From Lacrimispora defluvii (lineage in GTDB: Bacteria > Bacillota > Clostridia > Lachnospirales > Lachnospiraceae): a stretch of DNA of 64,000 nucleotides. Made by a program: the position numbers and the translations under genes. Of the stretch, positions 36,098 through 44,869 are shown one piece after another. Each line of letters begins with the position of its first letter. Within the stretch, counting starts at the first letter, position 1. The stretch covers positions 90,679-154,678 of the forward strand of contig JAAOXG010000010.1 of NCBI GenBank assembly GCA_013036995.1, read 5' to 3'. Under the pieces are notes generated by a model. That model made no database searches. It was not told the origin of the DNA and saw nothing but the letters and a program-made list of their open reading frames with translations.

Positions 36098-36661
36098 ATG
36101 AGAAGAAAAGACGACGAAAAGGTGAGGAATATCAAGGAAGCAGTAATAAAACTGATCCTGCAGGAGGGCTTTCATGGCACTTCTGTCTCTAAAATAGCCA
36201 GATTGGCAGGGGTTTCGCCGGCAACTGTATACATCTACTATGAGAATAAAGATGAGATGCTGCATGACATTTACCTGGAATATTCAGAAGAGATTTACGA
36301 CTACTTATTAGACAGCATGAAGCAGGAGTTAGAAGGGCGCAGACAGATTGAGCTACTGATCCGAAGCTATTATAACTACATTCTGGAGAATAAGGAAATT
36401 TTCAGTTTTGTGGAACAGTTTTCCAACTGCCCGTCTTTAGCCAACAGCTGCTCTGGAAAACAGGGCATCTGCAAAATTTATCATATGATGGCAGAGATGA
36501 AGCAGAACCATATCTTAAGAGATTACAGGGAAGATAATTTACTGGCAATTATTTTCCAGCCGGTGAAAGCCATTGCGGTTGATAACCGGAAAGATGAAGC
36601 TCAGAAAGAAGATTTGCTCACTGAGCTGATTATCATGATACAGAACGCAATTATGATGTAA
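36098..36661 (+). CDS. TetR-family transcriptional regulator
   Basis: 187 residues. The N-terminal helix-turn-helix (about 8-55) has GFHGTSVSKIARLAGVSPAT and VYIYYENKDEML, the TetR consensus. The C-terminal helical ligand domain is not assigned. The ATG follows AGAGGTG. It is preceded by a strong promoter whose spacer carries a palindromic operator, and a near-identical operator precedes the lon gene 109 bases downstream of its stop. It is therefore probably autoregulatory and a direct regulator of lon. The ligand is unknown. Confidence 0.88.
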   Translation: MRRKDDEKVRNIKEAVIKLILQEGFHGTSVSKIARLAGVSPATVYIYYENKDEMLHDIYLEYSEEIYDYLLDSMKQELEGRRQIELLIRSYYNYILENKEIFSFVEQFSNCPSLANSCSGKQGICKIYHMMAEMKQNHILRDYREDNLLAIIFQPVKAIAVDNRKDEAQKEDLLTELIIMIQNAIMM

Positions 36662-36726
36662 CATTTATAAGCGGGATTCTTTTATTGAACTAGTAAGAGA
36701 TATCTCGCAATTAATAATCTGATTGT

Positions 36727-36744
36727 TAAATGAACATTCACTTA
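36727..36744 (-). promoter_or_regulatory. TetR-type operator, copy 2 (before lon)
   Basis: On the minus strand it reads TAAGTGAATGTTCATTTA, identical to copy 1 at 17 of 18 bases. It lies 26 bases before the lon ATG, overlapping a TAAAAT (36743) that could be the -10. Confidence 0.6.
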
Positions 36745-36769
36745 AAATACGCACAGAAAGGATAAAACT

Positions 36770-39187
36770 ATGAAAAATTATAATGATAATAATCTCGGCA
36801 TAATTGTTCCGGTTTTTAATAAAGTTTTATTGCCTGGTGTCGCGACAATAATACATTTGGAACACTTAAATGAAAGACAGATCATGAGTCTGGAAGAGGC
36901 GGAAATCGTAAAGCTTGCATTGCCGCTGAAACAGAATGCAGGCTCAGAAGATAAGACGGAAGATGATTTTCACCGGATTGGTGTTACCTTTTCCATAAAC
37001 TCATTAGAACAGACGGAAAAGGGGTTCCGCCTTTCCGTGGAACTGGGAAGCAGAATCATGGTGAACCAGATCAGTGAAGATAAAGGAGTTTTATACGCTG
37101 CATTTGAGGAAGAGCCGGATCTGGCAGATTTAGATGAGGCAAGCCTTAAGGAAATGCTGGGATATATTAAAAAAGTCAGCAATGAAATCAGCGGTAAATT
37201 TACAGGCGGAGAACAGTACCAGCGAATCGTAAACAGTTTTCAGGATATCAATGCACTTATAATGTATTTATCCCAATTTATACAGATCTCTTCCGAGGAA
37301 CGCTACCAGCTGTTAGAAATTCAGTCCTTAAAGGAAAGAAGCCTCCGTTTCATGGACCATATGCTGAAGCAGAAGGAAATGATTGAACTGCAGATGCAGG
37401 TAACGGAGAAGTTTTCTGAAAGAGCCAATAAAAATTATCGGGAAGCAGTTTTAAGAGAACAGTTAAAAGCGATTCAGGAAGAATTAAACGAAGGAAAAGA
37501 TGGGGACGGCAAGAAAGAGAATGACTACCGTTCCAAGATTGAAGAAGCCGGCATGCCTCAGGATATAAAGGAATCTGCCCTGGAAGAATATGAAAAGATG
37601 GAAGAGCAGGGACCAAACCAGCCCGACTACAAGGTAATGCGTAATTATCTGGATTTACTGGTAAAGCTCCCATGGAAAAAACAGCCCGCAAAATCCGTTG
37701 ATTTAGACGGAGCAAGAAAAATTCTTAACGAAAGACATTATGGCCTGGATAAAGTGAAGGACAGAATCATACAGCATCTGGCGGTTATGGAACTGAACAA
37801 AGAAAAGAAAGGCTCCATCCTCTTACTGGTGGGACCTCCGGGAACAGGAAAGACCAGTCTTGGAAAAAGCATTGCTGAGGCGCTTGACAGACCTTATACA
37901 CGGTTAAGTCTGGGCGGCGTCAGGGATGAGTCTGAAATCAGAGGACACCGGAGAACCTATGTGGGAGCCATGCCTGGAAGAATCATTCAGAGCATGAAAA
38001 AGGCCGGCGCCACCAATCCGGTTATGGTACTGGATGAAGTGGATAAGCTGATGTCAGGAGGATACAGCGGAGATCCTGCCAGCGCACTCCTTGAAGTACT
38101 TGATCCGGAGCAGAACAATACCTTTACAGATCATTATCTGGATGTTCCTTATGATTTGTCCGATGTATTTTTCATCGCTACGGCAAACTCCTTAGAGACC
38201 ATTCCCGGTCCCCTGCTTGACAGAATGGAGGTCATCAACATCACAAGCTATACGGCAGATGAAAAGTTTCATATAGGAAAGGATCATTTGATTCCGGAAG
38301 TATTAAAAGAACACGGATTAACGGTAAAAGAGCTTGTGATTGCAGATGAAGTGCTGAAAGCGGTTATAAATGATTACACCATGGAAGCCGGGGTCAGAGG
38401 CCTGAAAAAACAGCTGTCCTCCCTTGCCAGAACTGCCGCAGAAAAAATAGTATCAAAAAAGACCGAGATACCAGTGGTAGTGAAACCTGAAGATTTGGAG
38501 GACCTACTTGGAAGAAAAGTCTCCCGCCATGAGAAAGCCCAGCTTGACAATCCGCCTGGTGTAGTAACCGGACTGGCCTGGACACCGGTAGGAGGAGAGA
38601 TCTTATTTATTGAGGCGGCTGATATGCCGGGCAACGGTAACATCATATTAACCGGAAAGCTGGGTGATGTGATGAAGGAATCTGCCAGAATTTCCTTAAG
38701 TCTTTTAAAATCCAGACTGCCCCTTAATACCTTTAATTTTAAAGAGAGGGATCTTCATATTCATGTACCGTCAGGTGCTGTACCTAAAGATGGCCCTTCC
38801 GCCGGAATTGCACTCTTTACCGCTCTGGCATCCTTAGTCACAGGTGCTAAGATAGATTCCAGACTTGCAATGACTGGTGAGATTACCTTAAGAGGAGCCG
38901 TATTACCAATCGGCGGACTGAAAGAAAAGCTTCTGGGGGCACAGAGGGCAGGAATTAAGAAGGTTCTGATTCCTCAGGACAATGTGGTTGATTTAAAGGA
39001 TGTGCCGGAAGAGACGAAAGAAGGGCTTACCATCATTGCGGTGGAGACCATAGAAGATGTAATAAGAGAAACCATAGGTATAGCGTTGCCGCGAATGGAG
39101 CAGGTACTATTGCCAAAAGAAAGGGCAGGGCGGTTGTTTGAAACCATCGAGCCTATGAAAAACAATATGAGAAGAGAGGTAATTTAA
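36770..39187 (+). CDS. lon: ATP-dependent Lon protease
   Basis: 805-residue LonA-type protease that degrades misfolded and regulatory proteins in the cytoplasm. The N-terminal LON substrate-binding domain (about 1-200) and coiled linker precede the AAA+ module, with Walker A GPPGTGKTS from residue 355 and Walker B VMVLDEVDK. The C-terminal S16 protease domain has the dyad S677 in KDGPSAG and K720 in GGLKEKLL, 43 residues apart as in E. coli Lon (S679, K722). The ATG follows AAAGGA. A TetR-type operator copy lies just upstream. The DUF1858 gene begins at the base after its stop, so the two are co-expressed. Confidence 0.95.
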   Translation: MKNYNDNNLGIIVPVFNKVLLPGVATIIHLEHLNERQIMSLEEAEIVKLALPLKQNAGSEDKTEDDFHRIGVTFSINSLEQTEKGFRLSVELGSRIMVNQISEDKGVLYAAFEEEPDLADLDEASLKEMLGYIKKVSNEISGKFTGGEQYQRIVNSFQDINALIMYLSQFIQISSEERYQLLEIQSLKERSLRFMDHMLKQKEMIELQMQVTEKFSERANKNYREAVLREQLKAIQEELNEGKDGDGKKENDYRSKIEEAGMPQDIKESALEEYEKMEEQGPNQPDYKVMRNYLDLLVKLPWKKQPAKSVDLDGARKILNERHYGLDKVKDRIIQHLAVMELNKEKKGSILLLVGPPGTGKTSLGKSIAEALDRPYTRLSLGGVRDESEIRGHRRTYVGAMPGRIIQSMKKAGATNPVMVLDEVDKLMSGGYSGDPASALLEVLDPEQNNTFTDHYLDVPYDLSDVFFIATANSLETIPGPLLDRMEVINITSYTADEKFHIGKDHLIPEVLKEHGLTVKELVIADEVLKAVINDYTMEAGVRGLKKQLSSLARTAAEKIVSKKTEIPVVVKPEDLEDLLGRKVSRHEKAQLDNPPGVVTGLAWTPVGGEILFIEAADMPGNGNIILTGKLGDVMKESARISLSLLKSRLPLNTFNFKERDLHIHVPSGAVPKDGPSAGIALFTALASLVTGAKIDSRLAMTGEITLRGAVLPIGGLKEKLLGAQRAGIKKVLIPQDNVVDLKDVPEETKEGLTIIAVETIEDVIRETIGIALPRMEQVLLPKERAGRLFETIEPMKNNMRREVI

Positions 39188-39391
39188 ATGAATCTTACAG
39201 TGACAAAGGAAACATTAATCGGAGAAATCTTAGAAGCAGACCGTACCACAGCACCATACTTTTTTGAAATGGGAATGCATTGTCTTGGCTGTCCTTCCTC
39301 AACTATGGAAAGCCTGGAAGAGGCCTGTATGGTACACGGAGTTCCCGTTGAAGAACTGGTAGAGAAATTAAACGGACATATGTCCAGATAA
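39188..39391 (+). CDS. DUF1858 domain protein
   Basis: 67-residue protein matching the DUF1858 family, with the typical FFEMGMHCLGCPSS motif; two Cys in CLGC could form a redox disulfide or bind metal. The family is often annotated as a hybrid-cluster-protein-associated disulfide-oxidoreductase-like domain, but its function is not established. It starts at the base after the lon stop, with AGAGAGG inside the end of lon, so it is in the lon transcript. A strong terminator follows. Confidence 0.8.
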   Translation: MNLTVTKETLIGEILEADRTTAPYFFEMGMHCLGCPSSTMESLEEACMVHGVPVEELVEKLNGHMSR

Positions 39392-39403
39392 ATGATATTT
39401 TAG

Positions 39404-39453
39404 AAAGTCCCCCATTCTGCATCATTAAACAATTTGCAGAATGGGGGACTTTT
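39404..39453. terminator. Bidirectional intrinsic terminator
   Basis: Perfect 18-bp inverted repeat (39404-39421 with 39435-39452, core AGTCCCCCATTCTGC) with a 13-base loop. A-rich and T-rich flanks let it work in both directions. It separates the convergent lon operon and the 39462 gene. Confidence 0.9.
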
Positions 39454-39461
39454 CATAATAA

Positions 39462-39851
39462 TCAGATGTCACTGTCACCAAGCATTGCCTCTGCCATGCT
39501 CTCATATCCGTAGATTCCTGATACATAACGCAGTCCGTCAGATATCTCAGATTTGGAAAAATCATTCTTATCTAAGAAATCCCCGTCTTTGTCGTTTAAG
39601 GTGTAATAGAACATCAAAGCCAGTTTTAAGTATTCCATATCCTCAGAATCCAGTTCTTCCAAAAGAGTATTCTCGGCATCATTAATGGATCCTTCTTCAA
39701 TCAGTTTTTTCAGTTCTTCAAATTTCTCTTCCATTTCCCGGCTTTTAAAAGCCCTGTCGTCATTTTTTCCCAGCTCTATGTTAAAAATCAGTTTTAACAG
39801 TGTACTAACCATTCCATTATTGATCCGTGTAGCGTAATCATCTGTCAGCAT
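39462..39851 (-). CDS. Hypothetical protein, possibly DUF6483-like
   Basis: 129-residue acidic, soluble, mostly helical protein (for example EMEEKFEELKKLIEEGSIN), with no signal peptide or membrane segment. The start is DDYATRINN after a GGAGAA ribosome site. I weakly associate it with DUF6483, without certainty. An opposite-strand open frame (39434-39685) is a shadow with unlikely composition. It is monocistronic, between a bidirectional terminator and a divergent CdaR gene. Confidence 0.65.
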   Translation of the reverse strand: MLTDDYATRINNGMVSTLLKLIFNIELGKNDDRAFKSREMEEKFEELKKLIEEGSINDAENTLLEELDSEDMEYLKLALMFYYTLNDKDGDFLDKNDFSKSEISDGLRYVSGIYGYESMAEAMLGDSDI

Positions 39852-40026
39852 AAAATTCTCCTATTCTGATTCTGTATTTCTATTTTTAATAAATTTCAGG
39901 CAAGAATTACTGTATCATAACGGAATCAAAAAGTAAAGAATTTAAGCACATACCCATGATTGTTACAGATGGAAAAATATGTTAAGCTGTTATTGGCATG
40001 CGGCAGAGAAGGTCAGGAGGTAAGGT

Positions 40027-41151
40027 ATGATTGAAACAGATCTGGCAAGAAAATTTATTGAACAGGTAACCCAGTATACCCAGTATAACATTAATATTAT
40101 GAATGATCAGGGGATTATTATTGCAAGCCGGGATGAGAGCCGGGTGGGAACGTTTCATGAGGTCGCTTATTATATTGTAACAGGGAAAGAAGATATGGTG
40201 GTCACATCAGGAGAGGAAGATTATCCTGGTGTAAGACCCGGAATTAACATGGTAATTAATATTGAGGGAAGGCGGGAGGGTGTGGTTGGGATAACCGGAG
40301 AACCAGCTGAAATAAAGCCGGTAGCATTGATTACTAAAATGGCAATTGAGGCAATGCTAAAATATGAAAAACAGCAGGAGGAAATCCGGCGGAGAAGAGA
40401 TAAAAAAGAACACTTTACCAATCTGCTGATCCATGTGGAACATTCCGATCCGGGAGAATTGCGGAGTATGGCTCATCAGCTTAATTACTCTGAAAATATA
40501 GTCCGGATTCCCATCTTATGCAAAACAGAAGAGGTAAAAGCTGAATTAATTCTGGACATGTTAAAACATGGTCCCCGTCATGGAAGAGAGGACATCAGTG
40601 CAGTTTTAAATAATACGCATGTACTGATATTTAAAACCATGAAAACAGATAACACCAAGCTGTTTGCTGATTATAAATATTTAATTGGGGATTATCTCAG
40701 TACCGTATTAATGTGGCTGCGTCAGCAGGAGAAGCAATGCAGATTTTATATTGGTTCCTTTCAGGAAAATTTCACTCAGTATTACTACGCTTACAGACAT
40801 TGTGTATGGCTGGAGGAAAAAGCATTGAATACGACGGCAGCATTTTTTTATGATTACACGGGAAATTATGTACGTTCCGTTGTTCCCTTTAATGAACTTC
40901 AGTGGATGTTTCAGACTTATGAAAAGGAAATGAATGAAGATTTGAAACAATCATTTATTGAAATAGCAGGTGCGCTGATAAAATCCAATTATAACCTGGT
41001 GACAGCTTCTAAAGAACTCTTTGTTCATAAAAATACGCTTTTATACCGCTATGGCAAGATCAAAGATTACTTTAATATAAACCCCATTGAAGCAGCAAAA
41101 GACCGTTTTTTTATGGAGAATTTTTATTCTTTTTTAACAAAAGAACATTAG
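40027..41151 (+). CDS. CdaR-type sugar-diacid regulator
   Basis: 374-residue activator of the CdaR/SdaR family. The N-terminal diacid-recognition domain (about 1-135) has INIMNDQGIIIASRDESRVG and PGINMVINIEGR. The C-terminal PucR-type helix-turn-helix (about 315-370) has LIKSNYNLVTASKELFVHKN and TLLYRYGKIK. CdaR proteins activate glucarate, galactarate and glycerate genes in response to diacids or glycerate. Here it directly precedes a GntP permease and a glycerate kinase, the usual partners. The ATG follows CAGGAGG. Confidence 0.88.
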   Translation: MIETDLARKFIEQVTQYTQYNINIMNDQGIIIASRDESRVGTFHEVAYYIVTGKEDMVVTSGEEDYPGVRPGINMVINIEGRREGVVGITGEPAEIKPVALITKMAIEAMLKYEKQQEEIRRRRDKKEHFTNLLIHVEHSDPGELRSMAHQLNYSENIVRIPILCKTEEVKAELILDMLKHGPRHGREDISAVLNNTHVLIFKTMKTDNTKLFADYKYLIGDYLSTVLMWLRQQEKQCRFYIGSFQENFTQYYYAYRHCVWLEEKALNTTAAFFYDYTGNYVRSVVPFNELQWMFQTYEKEMNEDLKQSFIEIAGALIKSNYNLVTASKELFVHKNTLLYRYGKIKDYFNINPIEAAKDRFFMENFYSFLTKEH

Positions 41152-41172
41152 TTTTGTATTGATAATACAAAA
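41152..41172. promoter_or_regulatory. AT-rich palindrome after cdaR, possible operator
   Basis: A perfect 9-bp inverted repeat around GAT (arms TTTTGTATT and AATACAAAA), starting at the base after the cdaR stop and about 110 bases before gntP. TATAAT at 41216 is a likely -10 for gntP. There is no T-run after it, so an operator for CdaR fits better than a terminator. Confidence 0.4.
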
Positions 41173-41282
41173 ATCACCGTGATATTGAGATTCACAGTAG
41201 TGGTTTTGGATTTATTATAATGATACGATTGGCATAAGAAGTTAGCTGCATGATTAATTTCATTTAAGAAGGGGGTCATTTT

Positions 41283-42674
41283 ATGACAGGTTTACCGTTA
41301 ATCTTTGTATTTATCCTGGCGATTATTCTGATGATTATGGCTATTTCCAAATTTAAAATTCATCCGTTTGTCGCAATTATGACCATCTCTTTGCTGTTAG
41401 GCCTTATAGCAGGAATACCGCTGGCAGACAAAACATTGGGAGATGGAACAAAAGTAAGCGGACTGGCATCTGTAATCGGAGCTGGATTTTCCGGCACTTT
41501 TTCAAGCATCGGGATCGTAATTATACTGGGTGCTTTAATTGGAACCGTTCTGGAAAAAACAGGGGCTGCACTGAAACTTGCAGATATGGTAATTAAACTG
41601 GTGGGAAAAAATAATCCTGTACTGGCAATTGAAATGATGGGCTGGGTCGTTTCTATTCCAGTTTTCTGTGATTCGGGATTTGTAATTTTAAATCCCATCA
41701 GAAAAGCACTGGTAAACAGGACGGCAGAATCCTCCGTGGCAATGACGGTTGGGCTTTCCTCCGGATTATATATTTCCCATGTATTTATTCCGCCCACACC
41801 AGGACCCATTGCAGCAGCGTCTACCCTTGGAATTGGTGAAAATCTGCTTCTTGTAATGGGAATGGGCGTTTTGTGTTCTGTTTTTCCTCTGATTGCAGGT
41901 TACTTCTATGCCAGATATATAGGCAAAAAGGTAAAATCAAATGATGAGGCAGATATGGGAGAGATCGGTAAGACCTATGAAGAACTGGTAGCAGAGTTTG
42001 GAAAACTTCCCAGTGGAGCCAATGCTCTGGCTCCAATTTTGGTGCCTATTCTTCTGATGGCTCTTTCTTCCGCAGCAGCCATGGCAGGTATGACTGGACT
42101 TGGCGGGGATTTGATTAAATTTTTGGGAACACCCATCATTGCTTTGGCAGTCGGTACAATTTTTAGTGTGATTCAGCTCAAAGGTGCAGGGAAAATGAGT
42201 GATTTTTATGAAATCACCAATGAAACATTAAAAACAGTGGGACCAATTCTTTTTGTCACAGCTGCAGGCGGAGTTTTGGGAAAAGTGATTTCAGCCACTG
42301 ACATGGTTAATTACATTAAGGATCACGCTTCTGTATTAAGTACCATGGGAATTTTCTTCCCATTTATACTGGCAGCAATTTTAAAGAGTGCACAAGGTTC
42401 CTCAACTGTATCCTTAACCACAACGGCTGGTATTGTAGCACCTTTACTCCCTATGCTGGGGCTGGAGAGTCCAGTCAGAGCTGCTCTTGCATGTATGGCA
42501 ATCGGTGCCGGTGCAATGACTGTTTCTCATGCCAATGACTCCTATTTCTGGGTTGTAACAAACTTTGGAGCAATGACACCGGAAAAGGGATATAAGACTC
42601 AGACTATGGCAACTCTGGTACTTGGTATAGCAGGAATACTGGAAATCTTTATTCTGTCATTGATTCTTCATTAA
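41283..42674 (+). CDS. GntP-family permease (gluconate/glycerate type)
   Basis: 463-residue membrane permease with about 12 segments. It has the N-terminal KFKIHPFVAIM and mid-protein SIPVFCDSGFVILNPI and HVFIPPTPGPIAAA typical of GntP transporters of gluconate, glycerate and related acids. The C-terminal HANDSYFWVV motif is also present. The ATG follows AAGGGGG. It is followed 35 bases on by glycerate kinase and preceded by CdaR, so D-glycerate is the most likely substrate (inference). Confidence 0.9.
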   Translation: MTGLPLIFVFILAIILMIMAISKFKIHPFVAIMTISLLLGLIAGIPLADKTLGDGTKVSGLASVIGAGFSGTFSSIGIVIILGALIGTVLEKTGAALKLADMVIKLVGKNNPVLAIEMMGWVVSIPVFCDSGFVILNPIRKALVNRTAESSVAMTVGLSSGLYISHVFIPPTPGPIAAASTLGIGENLLLVMGMGVLCSVFPLIAGYFYARYIGKKVKSNDEADMGEIGKTYEELVAEFGKLPSGANALAPILVPILLMALSSAAAMAGMTGLGGDLIKFLGTPIIALAVGTIFSVIQLKGAGKMSDFYEITNETLKTVGPILFVTAAGGVLGKVISATDMVNYIKDHASVLSTMGIFFPFILAAILKSAQGSSTVSLTTTAGIVAPLLPMLGLESPVRAALACMAIGAGAMTVSHANDSYFWVVTNFGAMTPEKGYKTQTMATLVLGIAGILEIFILSLILH

Positions 42675-42709
42675 GAATCAGACAGAAAGGGGGAGAGGAG
42701 AGACCTGAT

Positions 42710-43846
42710 ATGAAGCTATTATTTGCATCCGATTCTTTGAAAGGAACAATTACCAGTCCACAGACCATTGATCTGTTAGGTAAGGCTGCTAATGAAGTAT
42801 TTGGACGTTGCGAGTGGGAAGGGATTCCGGTTGCCGACGGAGGAGAAGGGACTGCAGACGCGGTAATCTCTGCCGTCAGGGGAGAAAGGGTGCCGGTGAC
42901 TGTACATGGTCCTCTTTTAGAGACAGTTCACACCTATTATGGCAGCCTGGATGAGAACCGGGCCATTATTGAGATGGCAGCAGCCTCCGGTCTGACCCTG
43001 ATACCAGAAAGTCAGAGAGATCCCAGAACCACCACCAGTTTTGGAACAGGGGAAATGATAAAAGATGCGTTAAATAGAGGGTTTACAGACATCTCGATTG
43101 CCATAGGAGGATCAGCAACAAATGATGGCGGAATGGGTTGTATGAAAGCGCTGGGTGTCCGGTTCCTGGATGTTAGCGGAGAGGAGCTAAATGGAAGGGG
43201 GGAGGATTTAATCAGGGTATCTTCAATTGATACTTCCGGTCTTGATCCCAGGCTTAAACAGGTGAATCTAACTGTTATGTGTGATGTAAACAATCCACTG
43301 TGCGGTCCTGATGGAGCTGCCTATACCTTTGGGAAGCAGAAAGGAGGGACTCCGCCTGTTTTAGACCATCTAGAAAATGGCATGATAAATTACAGAGATA
43401 TAATAATACAGAAATTTGGAATCAATCCCGATGAAATTCCAGGTTCAGGTGCTGCTGGCGGGCTTGGCGCTGCACTTTGCATATTTTTAGGGGGACAACT
43501 AAAATCCGGTATTGAAACGGTTCTGGATTTAATTGATTTTGACTCCCGGCTTAATGGCGTTTCCCTTGTAGTGACAGGAGAGGGGCGGGCAGACTGGCAG
43601 TCCTGCTTTGGCAAGGTGATGCAGGGGATTGGACAAAGATGCAGACAGAGAGGAATTCCTGCTGTTGCCCTGACCGGGTCCATGGGGCCTGGGGCGGAGA
43701 AAATCTATGATTATGGAATCCGTTCGATTATGACTACAGTAAATGGGGTTATGGATCTGAATGAGGCATTTAACCGGGCAGAAGATTTATATTATCAGGG
43801 AGCAATTCGTATGTTCCGGCTGATTGCACTTGGAATGGAATTGTAG
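42710..43846 (+). CDS. Glycerate kinase (GarK/GlxK type)
   Basis: 378-residue type-1 glycerate kinase that phosphorylates D-glycerate to a phosphoglycerate feeding glycolysis. Family motifs are ASDSLKGTITS at the N terminus, VADGGEGTADA, IAIGGSATNDGG and GSGAAGGLGAAL, then VVTGEGRAD. Length is normal. It follows the GntP gene after a GGGGGAGAGG ribosome site and is followed by a terminator, completing a CdaR-GntP-kinase glycerate unit. The symbol could be garK or glxK; I leave it open. Confidence 0.92.
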   Translation: MKLLFASDSLKGTITSPQTIDLLGKAANEVFGRCEWEGIPVADGGEGTADAVISAVRGERVPVTVHGPLLETVHTYYGSLDENRAIIEMAAASGLTLIPESQRDPRTTTSFGTGEMIKDALNRGFTDISIAIGGSATNDGGMGCMKALGVRFLDVSGEELNGRGEDLIRVSSIDTSGLDPRLKQVNLTVMCDVNNPLCGPDGAAYTFGKQKGGTPPVLDHLENGMINYRDIIIQKFGINPDEIPGSGAAGGLGAALCIFLGGQLKSGIETVLDLIDFDSRLNGVSLVVTGEGRADWQSCFGKVMQGIGQRCRQRGIPAVALTGSMGPGAEKIYDYGIRSIMTTVNGVMDLNEAFNRAEDLYYQGAIRMFRLIALGMEL

Positions 43847-43850
43847 AGAA

Positions 43851-43891
43851 AAACGTACATGACTGGGATTACTGTTCATGTACGTTTCTTT
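43851..43891. terminator. Intrinsic terminator between convergent genes
   Basis: A perfect 12-bp stem (AAACGTACATGA with TCATGTACGTTT at 43876) and a 13-base loop followed by CTTTT, located between glycerate kinase and the broken chemoreceptor. Confidence 0.85.
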
Positions 43892-43903
43892 TATTGTTTG
43901 AAT

Positions 43904-44869
43904 TTAATACTTGGAATCTGTATTTGTTTCAGAGAACTCAGTAGAAGGCCTATGGCTGTGTTCTGTTAGCTGGGGCGCATCTTCCTGTTGTTCCTTGCTG
44001 TTGACCAGCTGGAATTTTCCTACCAGAGATTTTAAGTTCATTGCCTGGGCAGACAATTCTTCTGAAGTAGCGGCACTTTCTTCTGAAGTAGCAGAAGTCG
44101 TCTGAACAACTGCGGAAATCTGGTCAATTCCAGTTGTGATCTGTGTAATGGCATCTGCCTGTACATTAGAAGCTTCTGCAATTTCTGCAATTTTACCGGT
44201 AGAGATTTCAGACTTCTGAACCACCAGGCGAAGTGCATTCGCTGTCTCGTCAGCGATTTTCGTTCCGCTTCCAATTGCAGATATGGCATTCTCTATGAGA
44301 GAAGTAGTATTTTTAGCTGCTTCTGCTGATTTACCAGCCAGGTTTCGTACTTCGTCAGCGACAACAGCAAATCCCTTGCCGGCAGATCCGGCTCTGGCTG
44401 CTTCTACAGCTGCATTCAGTGCAAGGATATTGGTCTGGAAAGCAATATCATCAATGGTTCTGATAATTTTACTGATTTCATTGGACGTATTGGCAATCTC
44501 ATTCATGGCTTCCGTCATTTCTTTCATTTTCTGATTGCTTTCCATGATCCCCATACCTGCTTCCTGAGAAAGGGTATTTGCCTCGGCTGCATTGGCTGCA
44601 TTTTGTTTTACACGTTCTGAAATTTCCGTGATTGTTGCAGACAATTCTTCTATGGAAGAGGCCTGCTCTGTGGCTCCCTGGCTTAAGGCCTGGGAAGCGT
44701 CAGCTACCTGGGAGGCTCCTGTGGATACCTGCTCAGATGCTTCGTCAATTTCCAGAAGGGTGCTGCTTAAATTTAATCGGATATTATGCATTGCTTCATA
44801 GATATAGCGGTAATCTCCGGTATATTGATCCTGGCACTCCGATTGAACTTTGAAATTTCCCTGGCTCAT
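43904..44869 (-). CDS. Chemoreceptor signalling half (broken methyl-accepting chemotaxis protein)
   Basis: 321 residues holding only the cytoplasmic signalling coil of a methyl-accepting chemotaxis protein. The CheA/CheW-binding tip is intact ([21 protein letters not shown], shown here by its ends DDIAFQTN and AVEAARA, then [15 protein letters not shown]). There is no membrane segment and no HAMP. Its ATG overlaps the stop of the sensor half (ATGA). The sequence before and after that [15 protein letters not shown], aligns with [11 protein letters not shown] of the intact receptor at 57382, so the ATG is an internal Met of an original longer gene. It might still be made by coupled re-initiation as a soluble receptor, but decay is more likely. 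Confidence 0.75.
   Translation of the reverse strand: MSQGNFKVQSECQDQYTGDYRYIYEAMHNIRLNLSSTLLEIDEASEQVSTGASQVADASQALSQGATEQASSIEELSATITEISERVKQNAANAAEANTLSQEAGMGIMESNQKMKEMTEAMNEIANTSNEISKIIRTIDDIAFQTNILALNAAVEAARAGSAGKGFAVVADEVRNLAGKSAEAAKNTTSLIENAISAIGSGTKIADETANALRLVVQKSEISTGKIAEIAEASNVQADAITQITTGIDQISAVVQTTSATSEESAATSEELSAQAMNLKSLVGKFQLVNSKEQQEDAPQLTEHSHRPSTEFSETNTDSKY

Noticed and set aside
39434..39685. Open frame on the + strand, 83 residues
   Set aside because: Antisense to the 39462-39851 gene, overlaps the terminator arm, no ribosome site, and an unlikely His/Pro/Arg-rich composition.
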